Source of the DNA: Zestosphaera sp.
GTDB taxonomy: Archaea > Thermoproteota > Thermoprotei_A > Sulfolobales > NBVN01
Reading direction: 5' to 3'
Length of the DNA: 64,000 nt
Assembly (NCBI GenBank): GCA_038843015.1
Contig: JAWBSH010000006.1
Location: 1 to 64,000 of the forward strand
Shown here: piece after piece, positions 27,908 through 35,151 of the stretch
Layout: every line of letters starts with the position of its first letter
Numbering within the stretch: position 1 is the first letter of the stretch
The notes under the pieces: model-generated
The model's input: the letters and a program-made list of their open reading frames with translations, nothing else
Told to the model about the DNA's origin: nothing
The model's database searches: none
Translations under genes and position numbers: made by a program

Positions 27908-28624
27908 CTACCTACTAACTATCAGCTTCAGCACGTAAGTCATTAACTCGCTGTCTACTACCTCATCTCTAAAACCAAAGTTTTCAGCTATCACACTAAA
28001 CAGAGCTATTTGCTCCTCAACACTTAAACTCCTTTTCCTAGCCTCATCTACTAAGTCTATGACGGCCTTCAGCAGTTCTAGTTCCTCGTTTTTCACGAGC
28101 TTGAGCTTATTCATGAACGTTATGTAGTACATCAGCATATCTTTGTCAATTTTGTCCAGCATTAGATTAACTAGGCGCATGAACTTGACGAGATTCTTCA
28201 TATTCGCTTGCTTACCTTCAACACCGGCCTTCTTAACAGCTCCCCTAACCTCGAGAAGACTCGGAACAGACTTCTCTTTCTCAGTAGGGACGTTCTCCCT
28301 CACGTCATCCCCTTCAGCACTACCTTCAGTCTTGCCTGAAGCACTAATCACTTCTTCAGAATTGCTGGCAGTGACGGCTTGAGTCAGAGGATTACCTAGC
28401 TCTCCTAAAGTCTCTCTCAACTCTATAACTGCCTCTCTTAAAGCCTTGACTAGCTGAGATAACTCTTTCTTAGAATCTTCTTCTAACACCCTATTATCTA
28501 CTCCTGACTCAACCACGGGCCTCACCCCACCTCGACAAAACTTCTTAAGTATAGGCTTAACAAAGACCCTACACAGAAAGCAATCACATAACCACATGGA
28601 GTCAACACACCCAATCACGACCAC
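27908..28624 (-). CDS. archaellum cytoplasmic component, ArlX/ArlD-like (tentative)
   Basis: 238 residues. The middle has a coiled coil (KKELSQLVKALREAVIELRE, ~53-72), an acidic Ser/Glu-rich linker, and a C-terminal helical domain (NLVKFMRLVNLMLDKIDKDM ... MYYITFMNKLKLVKNEELEL) that resembles the C-terminal domain of euryarchaeal ArlD/E. It occupies the arlX slot between arlB and arlG, but lacks a clear transmembrane helix, which crenarchaeal ArlX has. The preceding small two-helix membrane gene overlaps it by 10 bases. The first ~30 residues, Cys-rich, may be outside the true start. Confidence 0.6.
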   Translation of the reverse strand: MVVIGCVDSMWLCDCFLCRVFVKPILKKFCRGGVRPVVESGVDNRVLEEDSKKELSQLVKALREAVIELRETLGELGNPLTQAVTASNSEEVISASGKTEGSAEGDDVRENVPTEKEKSVPSLLEVRGAVKKAGVEGKQANMKNLVKFMRLVNLMLDKIDKDMLMYYITFMNKLKLVKNEELELLKAVIDLVDEARKRSLSVEEQIALFSVIAENFGFRDEVVDSELMTYVLKLIVSR

Positions 28625-28860
28625 CCCTTGAGAAGAGACTTAACGCCTACGAGGAAAAAATGAGTAGATATGTAGAGAGGTATTAACAAGTAGAGAGAGT
28701 AGTAGAAGCCCTCGTTAAACAAAACCCAAATCAAGTAGACGATGAAAACAACTGAAGCAAGCGAAATGAGCGTGATTACGAGAACAGGATACGGGAGAGT
28801 ATTATGACGAGAAGACTTTCTACCAAAAAAGAAAGATTGAACTTCAAGGTATTGAACCAA
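28615..28860 (-). CDS. small membrane protein in the archaellum operon
   Basis: 81 residues with two hydrophobic helices (YPVLVITLISLASVVFIVYL and YYSLYLLIPLYISTHFFLVG). Not recognised. It lies 10 bases after the archaellin gene and overlaps the next gene by 10 bases, so it is translated as part of the operon. One reading is that it supplies the membrane anchor missing from the ArlX-like protein; this is inference from position. Confidence 0.6.
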   Translation of the reverse strand: MVQYLEVQSFFFGRKSSRHNTLPYPVLVITLISLASVVFIVYLIWVLFNEGFYYSLYLLIPLYISTHFFLVGVKSLLKGWS

Positions 28861-28870
28861 TTAAAACACC

Positions 28871-29455
28871 TCACCCTAGACTTACTGCCTGTCCTGAGGG
28901 CAGTATAGCTGGGACAACTCTCTCAACAGTCAGTGGAGCACCATCAGGAGTTCTAATCTCGACTCTTATGTTGTCGTATGGTGCTGGGTGTGAGCCCTCG
29001 GGGAACTTGATAATCAAGAGGACTTTTTCACCATAAGATAATACGGTGTCCTCAACCCTCTCTATGACGAATACCATGGTTGCATTTGGACTGCTACCGG
29101 CTTCAATCGTCGTGTTAAGACTACTTAGGCTGAAGTCACTTCCGCTCATCACCTTAGAGTATATGTTTTCATAAGCTAAGCTTGTGGTGCCAGTTACGAA
29201 GAGTGCTACAGTTAGCTTCTCTGGGTTTAAGTCTATGTTGTCTTTTCCTGGCGCTAGTCTTAAAGGTATGCTGATTAGTTCTACACCGTTCCCGTTGCTG
29301 TTAACTAGCGCGGTTATTGAGCCGTCTACTTCTAGTACTGAGGAGGCATGTGCTAGTCCTGTGTTTATTGTTTCTCTTGCTCTCTGGGTTGTGAACATGC
29401 CCATGTTTAGTACTACAAAGGCTAGTGCTGCCGCGACTACTACGAAGGCTATCAT
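28871..29455 (-). CDS. arlB: archaellin ArlB (first standard start codon lies inside the conserved N-terminal helix)
   Basis: 194 residues from the ATG at 29455, but the reading frame continues upstream with the class III signal peptide: RKTKKG then ITGIEAAIV runs directly into MIAFVVVAAALAFVVLNMG. Cleavage after Gly (codon 29485-29483) gives a mature start at 29482. The frame is closed by TGA at 29130-plus-398 (29528-29530), and no ATG, GTG or TTG exists between. Candidates are ACG at 29121-plus-400 (29519-29521), six bases after a GAGGTGA ribosome site, or a +1 shift from GTG at 29531. The ectodomain is a beta-rich archaellin fold. First gene of the archaellum operon. Confidence 0.88.
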   Translation of the reverse strand: MIAFVVVAAALAFVVLNMGMFTTQRARETINTGLAHASSVLEVDGSITALVNSNGNGVELISIPLRLAPGKDNIDLNPEKLTVALFVTGTTSLAYENIYSKVMSGSDFSLSSLNTTIEAGSSPNATMVFVIERVEDTVLSYGEKVLLIIKFPEGSHPAPYDNIRVEIRTPDGAPLTVERVVPAILPSGQAVSLG

Positions 29456-29555
29456 GACTATAGCTGCTTCTATCCCGGTTATTCCTTTCTTGGTTTTCCT
29501 GGAGTTTCGGACTAGGCGCGTTTTGAGTCACCTCGTGATTGAGGGCGGCGACGTC

Positions 29556-29564
29556 TTTTTAAAA
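29556..29564 (-). promoter_or_regulatory. TATA box of the archaellum operon
   Basis: Minus-strand TTTTAAAAA. Transcription should start about 26 bases downstream, near the GAGGTGA at 29533-29527, so the archaellin mRNA would have an extremely short leader or none. Confidence 0.55.
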
Positions 29565-29727
29565 GGTTTGTTTCTTATACTGCGGTTCTCCGATCTTCTC
29601 TTTTGAGGTGTGTTTTCAGTGTTCTGTCACTTGCTTCTCTATTGTTTTGTTTCGGAGTGTCGACTAGTCGTCGAGTCTTCGCTTATTACTTAAAAAGAAT
29701 CAAGTATCTGTCTTACTTGGTGTCTGG

Positions 29728-30111
29728 ATGGATGTTGTGAGAGAGTTGCTGAGTCTCCTCGTTGACGGGAGGGTTTTCGTTGACGCTTGTCTCGCTTCAA
29801 GAGGTTATGTTCTTGGGTTTATTGAGGGTAGTAAAGACCTCCTCTCTTTTACTGAGCACGTCTCGCTAATTCCTTCTAGAGCAGGGTTTATTATGTTGAT
29901 GTATAAGAGCGGGTTTAGGTGGGTGTATGTTGGCGTCCCCTTGGTCGAGGGCGGTTTCTTGTGGCTCACACTCAAGATTTCTCAGGCATACGTTGCTGAA
30001 CCGGCTAAACTCAAGATTCTCTTAAGACATCTTTCTAAGACTTCCTTAAGATTAAGTGATCTTTTAGGGAAGTCTTTATCGGTCGCAGGAGACTTAACAG
30101 ACCATAATTAG
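29728..30111 (+). CDS. hypothetical protein divergent from the archaellum operon
   Basis: 127 residues, not recognised. Alternating hydrophobic segments (GFIMLMYKSGFRWVYVGVPL, GGFLWLTLKISQAYVAEPA) suggest a compact alpha/beta domain without membrane helices. It starts with ATG and stops 9 bases before the ArnR-like regulator, so the two form a likely operon facing away from arlB. The 195-base gap to arlB holds the archaellum promoter; I see nothing else there. A role in archaellum control is inference from position. Confidence 0.6.
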   Translation: MDVVRELLSLLVDGRVFVDACLASRGYVLGFIEGSKDLLSFTEHVSLIPSRAGFIMLMYKSGFRWVYVGVPLVEGGFLWLTLKISQAYVAEPAKLKILLRHLSKTSLRLSDLLGKSLSVAGDLTDHN

Positions 30112-30120
30112 GTGGTTTAG

Positions 30121-30972
30121 ATGTATTCTACTTACGTGAGTGACAGAGAGCTAATGCATAAGAAGATAGAGCTCATAAAAGAACTAGATACTATGCTAGA
30201 CTTTGCTAAGTCTACGGCTCAGTTAGAGATCATATTATACTTGAGTAGCTCTAGAAAAAATCTTACAGCCAGAGAAATCGCGCAAGCTCTCAACATGAAG
30301 CTCAAGACTGTTTATGACGCACTCAACAAGCTGACTAGTAAAGAACTCGTTGAGAGAACAAATGATGGCGGGTATAAACTCACTCCGTTAGGTAGTGAGT
30401 TTATTGAGAAGTTGCTGAAGATCATAACAGATAGTGAGTTTAGGGGACTCCAGCAGACTAGTCTAAGCACGAACAACTTCAACGCTATGGCGAGGAACTT
30501 AGTTACTTTCAAATACGTTCACGACGTCATGTTAATTCTAGCACTCACAGATTCTGATAAGGTAGATGTTAGGAAGCTCGCAAAGATCCTTAAGACTTCT
30601 GAGCAGACACTCTCTGAACACTTAGAACTCTTCTGTTGTAAGAAAGAAGGGTGTCTCGGACTACTAAAGAAGTCTGCAGGGAGCGACACCACATACTATT
30701 CACTTACCGAGTTAGGCAAGCAAGAAGTAAGTAAATTCGTGAGTTATAGGAGGTTAAAGAATAATAAGCTACTGAGAGCCTTAATGAAGGTGACGAGAAG
30801 CTTAACACCTAAGCAAGCAGTATTGAGAATAGCTATAATGAGCTACGCACTCTCTATAACCGGCATGTACACGATACTGCTTAACACATACATCGGAATA
30901 ATAATATTCTCAACGATACTAGCTTACTTGCTAGCCGTAATGACTGCAGCACTATATTACGACTTATCATAA
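30121..30972 (+). CDS. membrane-anchored winged-helix regulator, ArnR-like
   Basis: 283 residues. A first winged helix (~30-95, NLTAREIAQALNMKLKTVYD as recognition helix), a second one (~138-205, VDVRKLAKILKTSEQTLSEH), and two C-terminal membrane helices (AVLRIAIMSYALSITGMYTI, GIIIFSTILAYLLAVMTAAL). In Sulfolobus, ArnR and ArnR1 are DNA-binding proteins with two C-terminal membrane helices that activate arlB; the architecture and the location next to the archaellum operon make this a good functional analogue, although the tandem winged helices differ in detail. No sensor domain is visible outside the membrane. Confidence 0.75.
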   Translation: MYSTYVSDRELMHKKIELIKELDTMLDFAKSTAQLEIILYLSSSRKNLTAREIAQALNMKLKTVYDALNKLTSKELVERTNDGGYKLTPLGSEFIEKLLKIITDSEFRGLQQTSLSTNNFNAMARNLVTFKYVHDVMLILALTDSDKVDVRKLAKILKTSEQTLSEHLELFCCKKEGCLGLLKKSAGSDTTYYSLTELGKQEVSKFVSYRRLKNNKLLRALMKVTRSLTPKQAVLRIAIMSYALSITGMYTILLNTYIGIIIFSTILAYLLAVMTAALYYDLS

Positions 30973-31010
30973 TATAATCTTTAATTGGTTTCGAAGAAAG
31001 ACTCCTAGAT

Positions 31011-31229
31011 CTGACCTCCTCCCCGCTCTGAAGTGCGAGGGTTTCGGGGAGGTTTAGAGCTACATTCCCGGCTTCTGCTGGGTTCAGCTCCGCGCCCGGT
31101 CTCAGGCGCGTTACCCCTATCCCGCATAGTGTGGGATTCGGGAATATGGTTCTCGTTTTCTCGATATATAGAGGATAGCTTATAAACCTTACCATACCAT
31201 CCCCCGCCTAAAGAACAGGCTTTCAGGTT
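31011..31229 (-). mobile_element. IS605/IS1341-like mini-element, copy 2
   Basis: 219 bases with the same plan as the copy at 3974: TTAC target on the minus strand (plus GTAA 31230-31233), left-end half-hairpin, tnpB C-terminal fragment reading RLRPGAELNPAEAGNV, right-end hairpin with the stop region, and end at GGAGGAGGTCAG. The two copies differ at many positions but keep the hairpins CCCGGC-type and the small CCCCG/CGGGG stem by paired changes, and keep the peptide. It sits 38 bases after the ArnR-like gene. A longer open frame crosses it (30881-31195) but is only the remnant read through. Confidence 0.75.
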
Positions 31230-31380
31230 GTAAAGACATTAATTAACCTTCTGAAATACTAGAAATATTGAGATCATGCTTTACAAGTTTAAAAGCTAAT
31301 TAATTAAATTAAAAATAAACTAGTTAATTGATCAGGTAGATGAAGTTAACATAGCAAAAATCAAAAACTCGATCTTTAAA

Positions 31381-31413
31381 TATTATGTATACCTAATACA
31401 TAATATTTATAAG
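31381..31413 (+). promoter_or_regulatory. perfect palindromic operator plus TATA box
   Basis: Ten-base inverted repeat TATTATGTAT (31381-31390) and ATACATAATA (31396-31405), spacer ACCTA, directly followed by TATA box TTTATAAG (31406-31413). The start codon is ~30 bases downstream, so the leader is very short. A protein on the palindrome would cover the BRE and block TFB/TBP, which is the expected layout for autorepression by the winged-helix protein encoded immediately downstream. The 200 bases between the mini-element and this site are AT-rich with no gene. Confidence 0.7.
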
Positions 31414-31439
31414 TTTTGTAAGTACATACTAATAGTGGT

Positions 31440-32087
31440 TTGACAATGTCTGCTTATAATGAGGATAGAGAGAGTTTAGTATCTTATGAGATAATCTACA
31501 GGATCCTCAATCATATGGAAAGTAAGGGTAGGTCTTTGAAGACTAGGATTCTCTATGCTTCAAACCTAAACTCAAAGTCTCTAGAGAAGTACTTAGATTT
31601 TCTATTAAAAAAGAACTTAATATCTGAGGTTTGCATTAATGGGAAGAAGTTTTACGTACTCACAGCTAGAGGGAGAGAATTCCTTTATAAGTTGAGGAAA
31701 ATTAGGGAAGATATAAATAATCATCGCCCTAAGAGGCTCTCAGACTTAGTTAAGAATATGTATTTAGAAAAACGAGTGACTGTAAACACTTATGAATTGA
31801 ATAATAAGAGATTACACGTAGTAATAGTTGATAGTGATTCAACAACTAAGGAGACTCTGTCTGAGTTAATACTTAGTTACGTTAACGCGAGAATAGATGG
31901 TGATGAAGTGCTAGGCGTTATTCCCTCAAGACTATATGATAGAGTAATAGAGATACTTAACGATTTAGGGAGAGCTGCTTCGTTAAGACTCTACACATAT
32001 AATGAACGCGAAGATTTAGAAGACTTAACTCTTAGGATAGTTAGCTTATTAAGAAGTTTAGACACTCAGTATAGGATAATTATTTAA
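31440..32087 (+). CDS. winged-helix transcriptional regulator (HTH_45-like)
   Basis: 215 residues. The N-terminal ~90 form a winged helix of the archaeal type with LKTRILYASNLNSKSLEKYL and YVLTARGREFLYKLRKI, as in PF14947-like repressors. Residues ~105-215 form an alpha/beta domain (RLHVVIVDSDSTTKETLSEL ... DEVLGVIPSRLYDRVIEIL) that could be a ligand-binding or dimerisation module; no family recognised. TTG at 31440 or ATG at 31446 can start it. It converges, with a 23-base gap, on the DUF5305/signal-peptidase/TasA-like operon, which makes it a candidate regulator of that locus as well as of itself. Confidence 0.8.
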   Translation: MTMSAYNEDRESLVSYEIIYRILNHMESKGRSLKTRILYASNLNSKSLEKYLDFLLKKNLISEVCINGKKFYVLTARGREFLYKLRKIREDINNHRPKRLSDLVKNMYLEKRVTVNTYELNNKRLHVVIVDSDSTTKETLSELILSYVNARIDGDEVLGVIPSRLYDRVIEILNDLGRAASLRLYTYNEREDLEDLTLRIVSLLRSLDTQYRIII

Positions 32088-32110
32088 TCGTGTGTTTTTA
32101 TCGAAATAAT

Positions 32111-33160
32111 TCATTTAGTTGATTTATCAATTTCCTCGTACAGGTAAGTCACGTCTCCATCTACTACAGCGAATTTAGTCTTACTACTTAGTCTTACTAT
32201 AGGTTTTCTCCTCATAGTAGCTACTTTAACTAAGTCTGTAAAATTCTTAACACGAATTACTACAGCGACGTGCCTGATTTGCTCTAGTTCCCCAGTAATT
32301 ATTAGGTCTCTATACTTGCTCTCAAGTAACGCCGGTATTCTCTTACTTGAGCTACTTCGGGTAATCACTATTATCGCGATGGCTAACCCGCCCGCAGAAG
32401 TTATTGAAGTGATTACAGTTAAGACCCTATACGTTATGATGTCTACGCTAACCCACAATAGAGCTACTTCAGCAACTCTAGTTTGTTTATAGCTGTCTAC
32501 ATACTTAGACTCTGGACTACTGACGCGGACGTCAATGAAAGGCTTTCCAGTATCGTAGTATACTTCTAACTTAGAAGTTGACGTTAGTGTGTAAGACTTA
32601 CTAACATTCACTAATTTGACGTCTGTACGAGCACGAAAAACTATGACTATCGTGTATGCTCTACTACTACCTACCTCTCTCTCGACCCTACTTATGTAAT
32701 CTCTCAGGTAAGTGAAGTTCAGGTAGAGACTCCTAGTCCTCAGTAATTCTCTCACATCACCTGAATCAACTAATATCTCTTTAAACCAGATCGGTGAAGA
32801 TATGTTAACGTATACCTCGTACGTACCCCCAACATTCTGTAACTCCTTACTAGAACTTAACTTAAGCTCATGCGTGATATTGAGGCCCTCAAAGAATTTA
32901 GTATATATTGTCTCACCCGGCTTAAGAACTGTTCTGTTGTCGTAAATGATTGAACTCTTAACGAAGACTACGTAATTCAAGTCTATCTTTTGAGCAACTG
33001 TAGCTATGACTATCTCCTCAACAATCTTGTCAGGAATGCTATACGAGACAACTAAACCGTTCAAGGAGAGTAATAAGGTGATGCTTAAGATAGTGATTAA
33101 GAAATATGTGAAGGCCCTACTCTGCTTCTCGATAAGAGATTTAATCTTCAACAAATACAA
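32111..33160 (-). CDS. DUF5305-family membrane protein of the filament locus
   Basis: 349 residues. One N-terminal membrane helix (FTYFLITILSITLLLSLNGL, ~18-37), a ~200-residue extracellular beta-rich region with many N-glycosylation sites, a second helix (ITSAGGLAIAIIVITR, ~255-270) and a cytoplasmic C-terminal domain ending in a DUF5305-like strand pattern (KTKFAVVDGDVTYLYEE). DUF5305 proteins often accompany archaeal signal peptidases and TasA-like secreted proteins. The start overlaps the signal-peptidase gene by 20 bases. It may anchor or cap the filament; that is inference. Confidence 0.75.
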   Translation of the reverse strand: MYLLKIKSLIEKQSRAFTYFLITILSITLLLSLNGLVVSYSIPDKIVEEIVIATVAQKIDLNYVVFVKSSIIYDNRTVLKPGETIYTKFFEGLNITHELKLSSSKELQNVGGTYEVYVNISSPIWFKEILVDSGDVRELLRTRSLYLNFTYLRDYISRVEREVGSSRAYTIVIVFRARTDVKLVNVSKSYTLTSTSKLEVYYDTGKPFIDVRVSSPESKYVDSYKQTRVAEVALLWVSVDIITYRVLTVITSITSAGGLAIAIIVITRSSSSKRIPALLESKYRDLIITGELEQIRHVAVVIRVKNFTDLVKVATMRRKPIVRLSSKTKFAVVDGDVTYLYEEIDKSTK

Positions 33161-34370
33161 ACCACCTAAGCGAATTTCTTAATAAGCCAGCAGTCATGAG
33201 TAACGTCACCGTAATTATCAAGTTCTGATAATTTATTAATATTTGCATTAAGTATATCCATAAATACCCTACTAAAGGTATCTTAAAGACGTACTTCCCC
33301 AGTAATGCGCTCTGCGATACTCTGAATGGATCTGGATTCTCGTTAGCGTCTCCCTTAGTTAAGTACTTTATTCCTGAGCTAGTGTTAAGCACTCTTACAA
33401 CCCTATGTATGATTATGTCCCTGCTCAGGTAGAACGCTATCACGTCACCCTCTACCACGTCCGACGGACTGACTCTCGTGTTAATCACTGCCACGTCACC
33501 CACGTTTAATGCGGGACTCATACTACCACTAACAACTACGAGAGCCCTATAACCGATTATCATAGATACCAAGACTGCAAGCAGTAAAGAAAAGAACACG
33601 AAACTCAGTAACTTAGAAGAGAGTGTGATCTTCTTTGTCTCGCTCTCTCCCGAGTACGTTATCTCAAGAATAACGAAAAATACGAACACCTGAACAACGT
33701 TTACGACGGCTAACATACCGCTTGATACGTTCGGGAGCAAGGGCATTAAGTAGATATATAGTCTCGTGAACATAGAGTAAATAAGGCTATTCTTTATACC
33801 TCCTAAAATAAACAAGTAACCAACTAGCAAGTTACTGAGGAAGAGAGGCACAAAGCTCCTCATGATGAAATTAACAGAGCTAGAGTAACTAGACGTAATC
33901 ATATTCAAGTACCTGGTATAAGTGAAACTCAAGAAAGTAAAAAAGAGTGAAGTTAATACAAGTGATGTCCTAACTCTCCTTGAATTCCCTAGAAGATAAC
34001 CTCTGAGAAACTCTACTCCAAGAACTCTCGGAACCTCCCTAACTAAGTTGAGTACAACAAGAGATTGAGTAAGTGTTAACGGGTTTCGTCCAAAACCATT
34101 TAACAATCCCAAAACAACATCACTCGCTATACTCACAGCTAAAAACAGCAAAACAATTGGCGTGAGACTCTCTCCAAATAAGGTCTTAATACTTAAAACC
34201 TCGTTAAAGAGAAGCCCTACCAAAAGTAAACCAACTACTGATGGTATCACGTAGTAGAGTAACCCACCCCAAGGCAGGAAAAGAGGATAAAAATAAGCAA
34301 ATAAGATAAGAGCCAGAGAAAAAACTAGTAAAAAATACCGATTAAACATCAATTGACACCATAGATTCAT
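33141..34370 (-). CDS. dedicated signal peptidase I with a long multi-pass N-terminal domain
   Basis: 409 residues. The S26 catalytic domain occupies ~275-370: Ser283 in SGSMSPALNVGD, His322 in IIIHRVVRV and Asp341 in TKGDANENPDP, the Ser/His(/Asp) set of archaeal and SipW-type signal peptidases. Residues 1-275 hold about seven membrane helices; the segment EFLRGYLLG (~120-128) faintly recalls CPBP intramembrane proteases, but key residues are not complete. Ordinary archaeal signal peptidase I (see 37703) lacks this region. Linked to the TasA-like genes just upstream, it probably processes them, as SipW does for TasA in Bacillus. Confidence 0.87.
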   Translation of the reverse strand: MNLWCQLMFNRYFLLVFSLALILFAYFYPLFLPWGGLLYYVIPSVVGLLLVGLLFNEVLSIKTLFGESLTPIVLLFLAVSIASDVVLGLLNGFGRNPLTLTQSLVVLNLVREVPRVLGVEFLRGYLLGNSRRVRTSLVLTSLFFTFLSFTYTRYLNMITSSYSSSVNFIMRSFVPLFLSNLLVGYLFILGGIKNSLIYSMFTRLYIYLMPLLPNVSSGMLAVVNVVQVFVFFVILEITYSGESETKKITLSSKLLSFVFFSLLLAVLVSMIIGYRALVVVSGSMSPALNVGDVAVINTRVSPSDVVEGDVIAFYLSRDIIIHRVVRVLNTSSGIKYLTKGDANENPDPFRVSQSALLGKYVFKIPLVGYLWIYLMQILINYQNLIITVTLLMTAGLLRNSLRWFVFVED

Positions 34371-34440
34371 TACTATAATTATATAGTTTTCAAATAAAAA
34401 ACTTTTACTCTTTCATCACGCCTTAACTAATGCTTACTTG

Positions 34441-35130
34441 CTAACTAACAGGAGTAGTAGGTGTTGGATAGCTCTCGGAATACTCGTTCCACTGGATCGC
34501 TTCGAAACTTATGTATATAGTTAGTGAAGCACTTTCAGGGGCTGGCTGAAGCACTGTTAAGTCAAAGCTTATATCTGCTGACTGGCAAGGATGTAACTGT
34601 ACTCCGAAGTTATCACCCCACCAGACAGTAACGTCAGGCTCTCCATCATCGTTAAGATCTAGCTCAACTCCTTGTTGTAGTTCTTGCTCGTTTAACTCGT
34701 AGTATGCTACACCATTTATCACTACTCTCCAGATTTTAAGAGGTATCGTGCCGTCATTATGTACTTTAAACGCTATATGTGTGTAATACCAGGGATAAAC
34801 GTTGTTTAAGGTTACTTCCATAGTGTCAAGATCTCCATCCCCGTCAGTATCTAGTAGAGTTACGTTAGTGCATCCTACATCCTTATCTAGCTGCAGGGCT
34901 CCAGGCATTGGATAATAAGATGCGTTCCAGTCATTGCCTTTGAAAACTCCGTAACCTGGCTCCAGACCGCACGCGTCTAAGTATATCACTGAACCTGGAA
35001 CGAATTCCCAGTCGAGTTCGCCTGTGTTGACTGTTGTGTTTATCATTAGTGTCTCAGACCACATAGCTAACGCTACTAGAGCCACGCCGATTAAAGCCAC
35101 AATCCCTAACTGCTTAATAATTCCTTTCAT
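34441..35130 (-). CDS. secreted TasA/AbpA-like filament subunit, paralogue 1 (calcium-motif type)
   Basis: 229 residues. Signal peptide of ~22 residues ending VALVALA, then the invariant segment MWSETLMINTTVNTGE and a beta-rich domain. Two Asp-rich loops, DTDGDGDLDT and DLNDDGEPDV, look like calcium-binding loops; two or three cysteines (DACGL, DVGCT, HPCQS) could form a disulfide. The C-terminus (SYPTPTTPVS) is Thr/Pro-rich. The start is ATG at 35130, seven bases after AGGTG. The N-terminal sequence and locus composition match TasA/camelysin and the archaeal bundling pilus subunit AbpA. Homology is inferred from signal-peptide type and context, not overall identity. Confidence 0.78.
   Translation of the reverse strand: MKGIIKQLGIVALIGVALVALAMWSETLMINTTVNTGELDWEFVPGSVIYLDACGLEPGYGVFKGNDWNASYYPMPGALQLDKDVGCTNVTLLDTDGDGDLDTMEVTLNNVYPWYYTHIAFKVHNDGTIPLKIWRVVINGVAYYELNEQELQQGVELDLNDDGEPDVTVWWGDNFGVQLHPCQSADISFDLTVLQPAPESASLTIYISFEAIQWNEYSESYPTPTTPVS
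35017..35074 (-). repeat. 58-bp exact repeat, copy A (within paralogue 1)
   Basis: Identical at every base to 35587-35644, including all synonymous positions. It encodes LAMWSETLMINTTVNTGE across the signal-peptide cleavage site. Flanking DNA of the two genes is much more diverged. Confidence 0.95.
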
Positions 35131-35151
35131 TATCAGCACCTTTAGCTATCG

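Noticed and set aside
29301-29531. 76-codon frame starting at GTG 29531 on the minus strand
   Set aside because: Overlaps the archaellin in another frame with low-complexity Ser/Arg content; only its GTG is of interest as a possible frameshifted archaellin start.
30881-31195. 104-codon frame on the minus strand beside the ArnR-like gene
   Set aside because: It is the tnpB C-terminal remnant of mini-element copy 2 read through into antisense of the regulator gene; no start or domain of its own.
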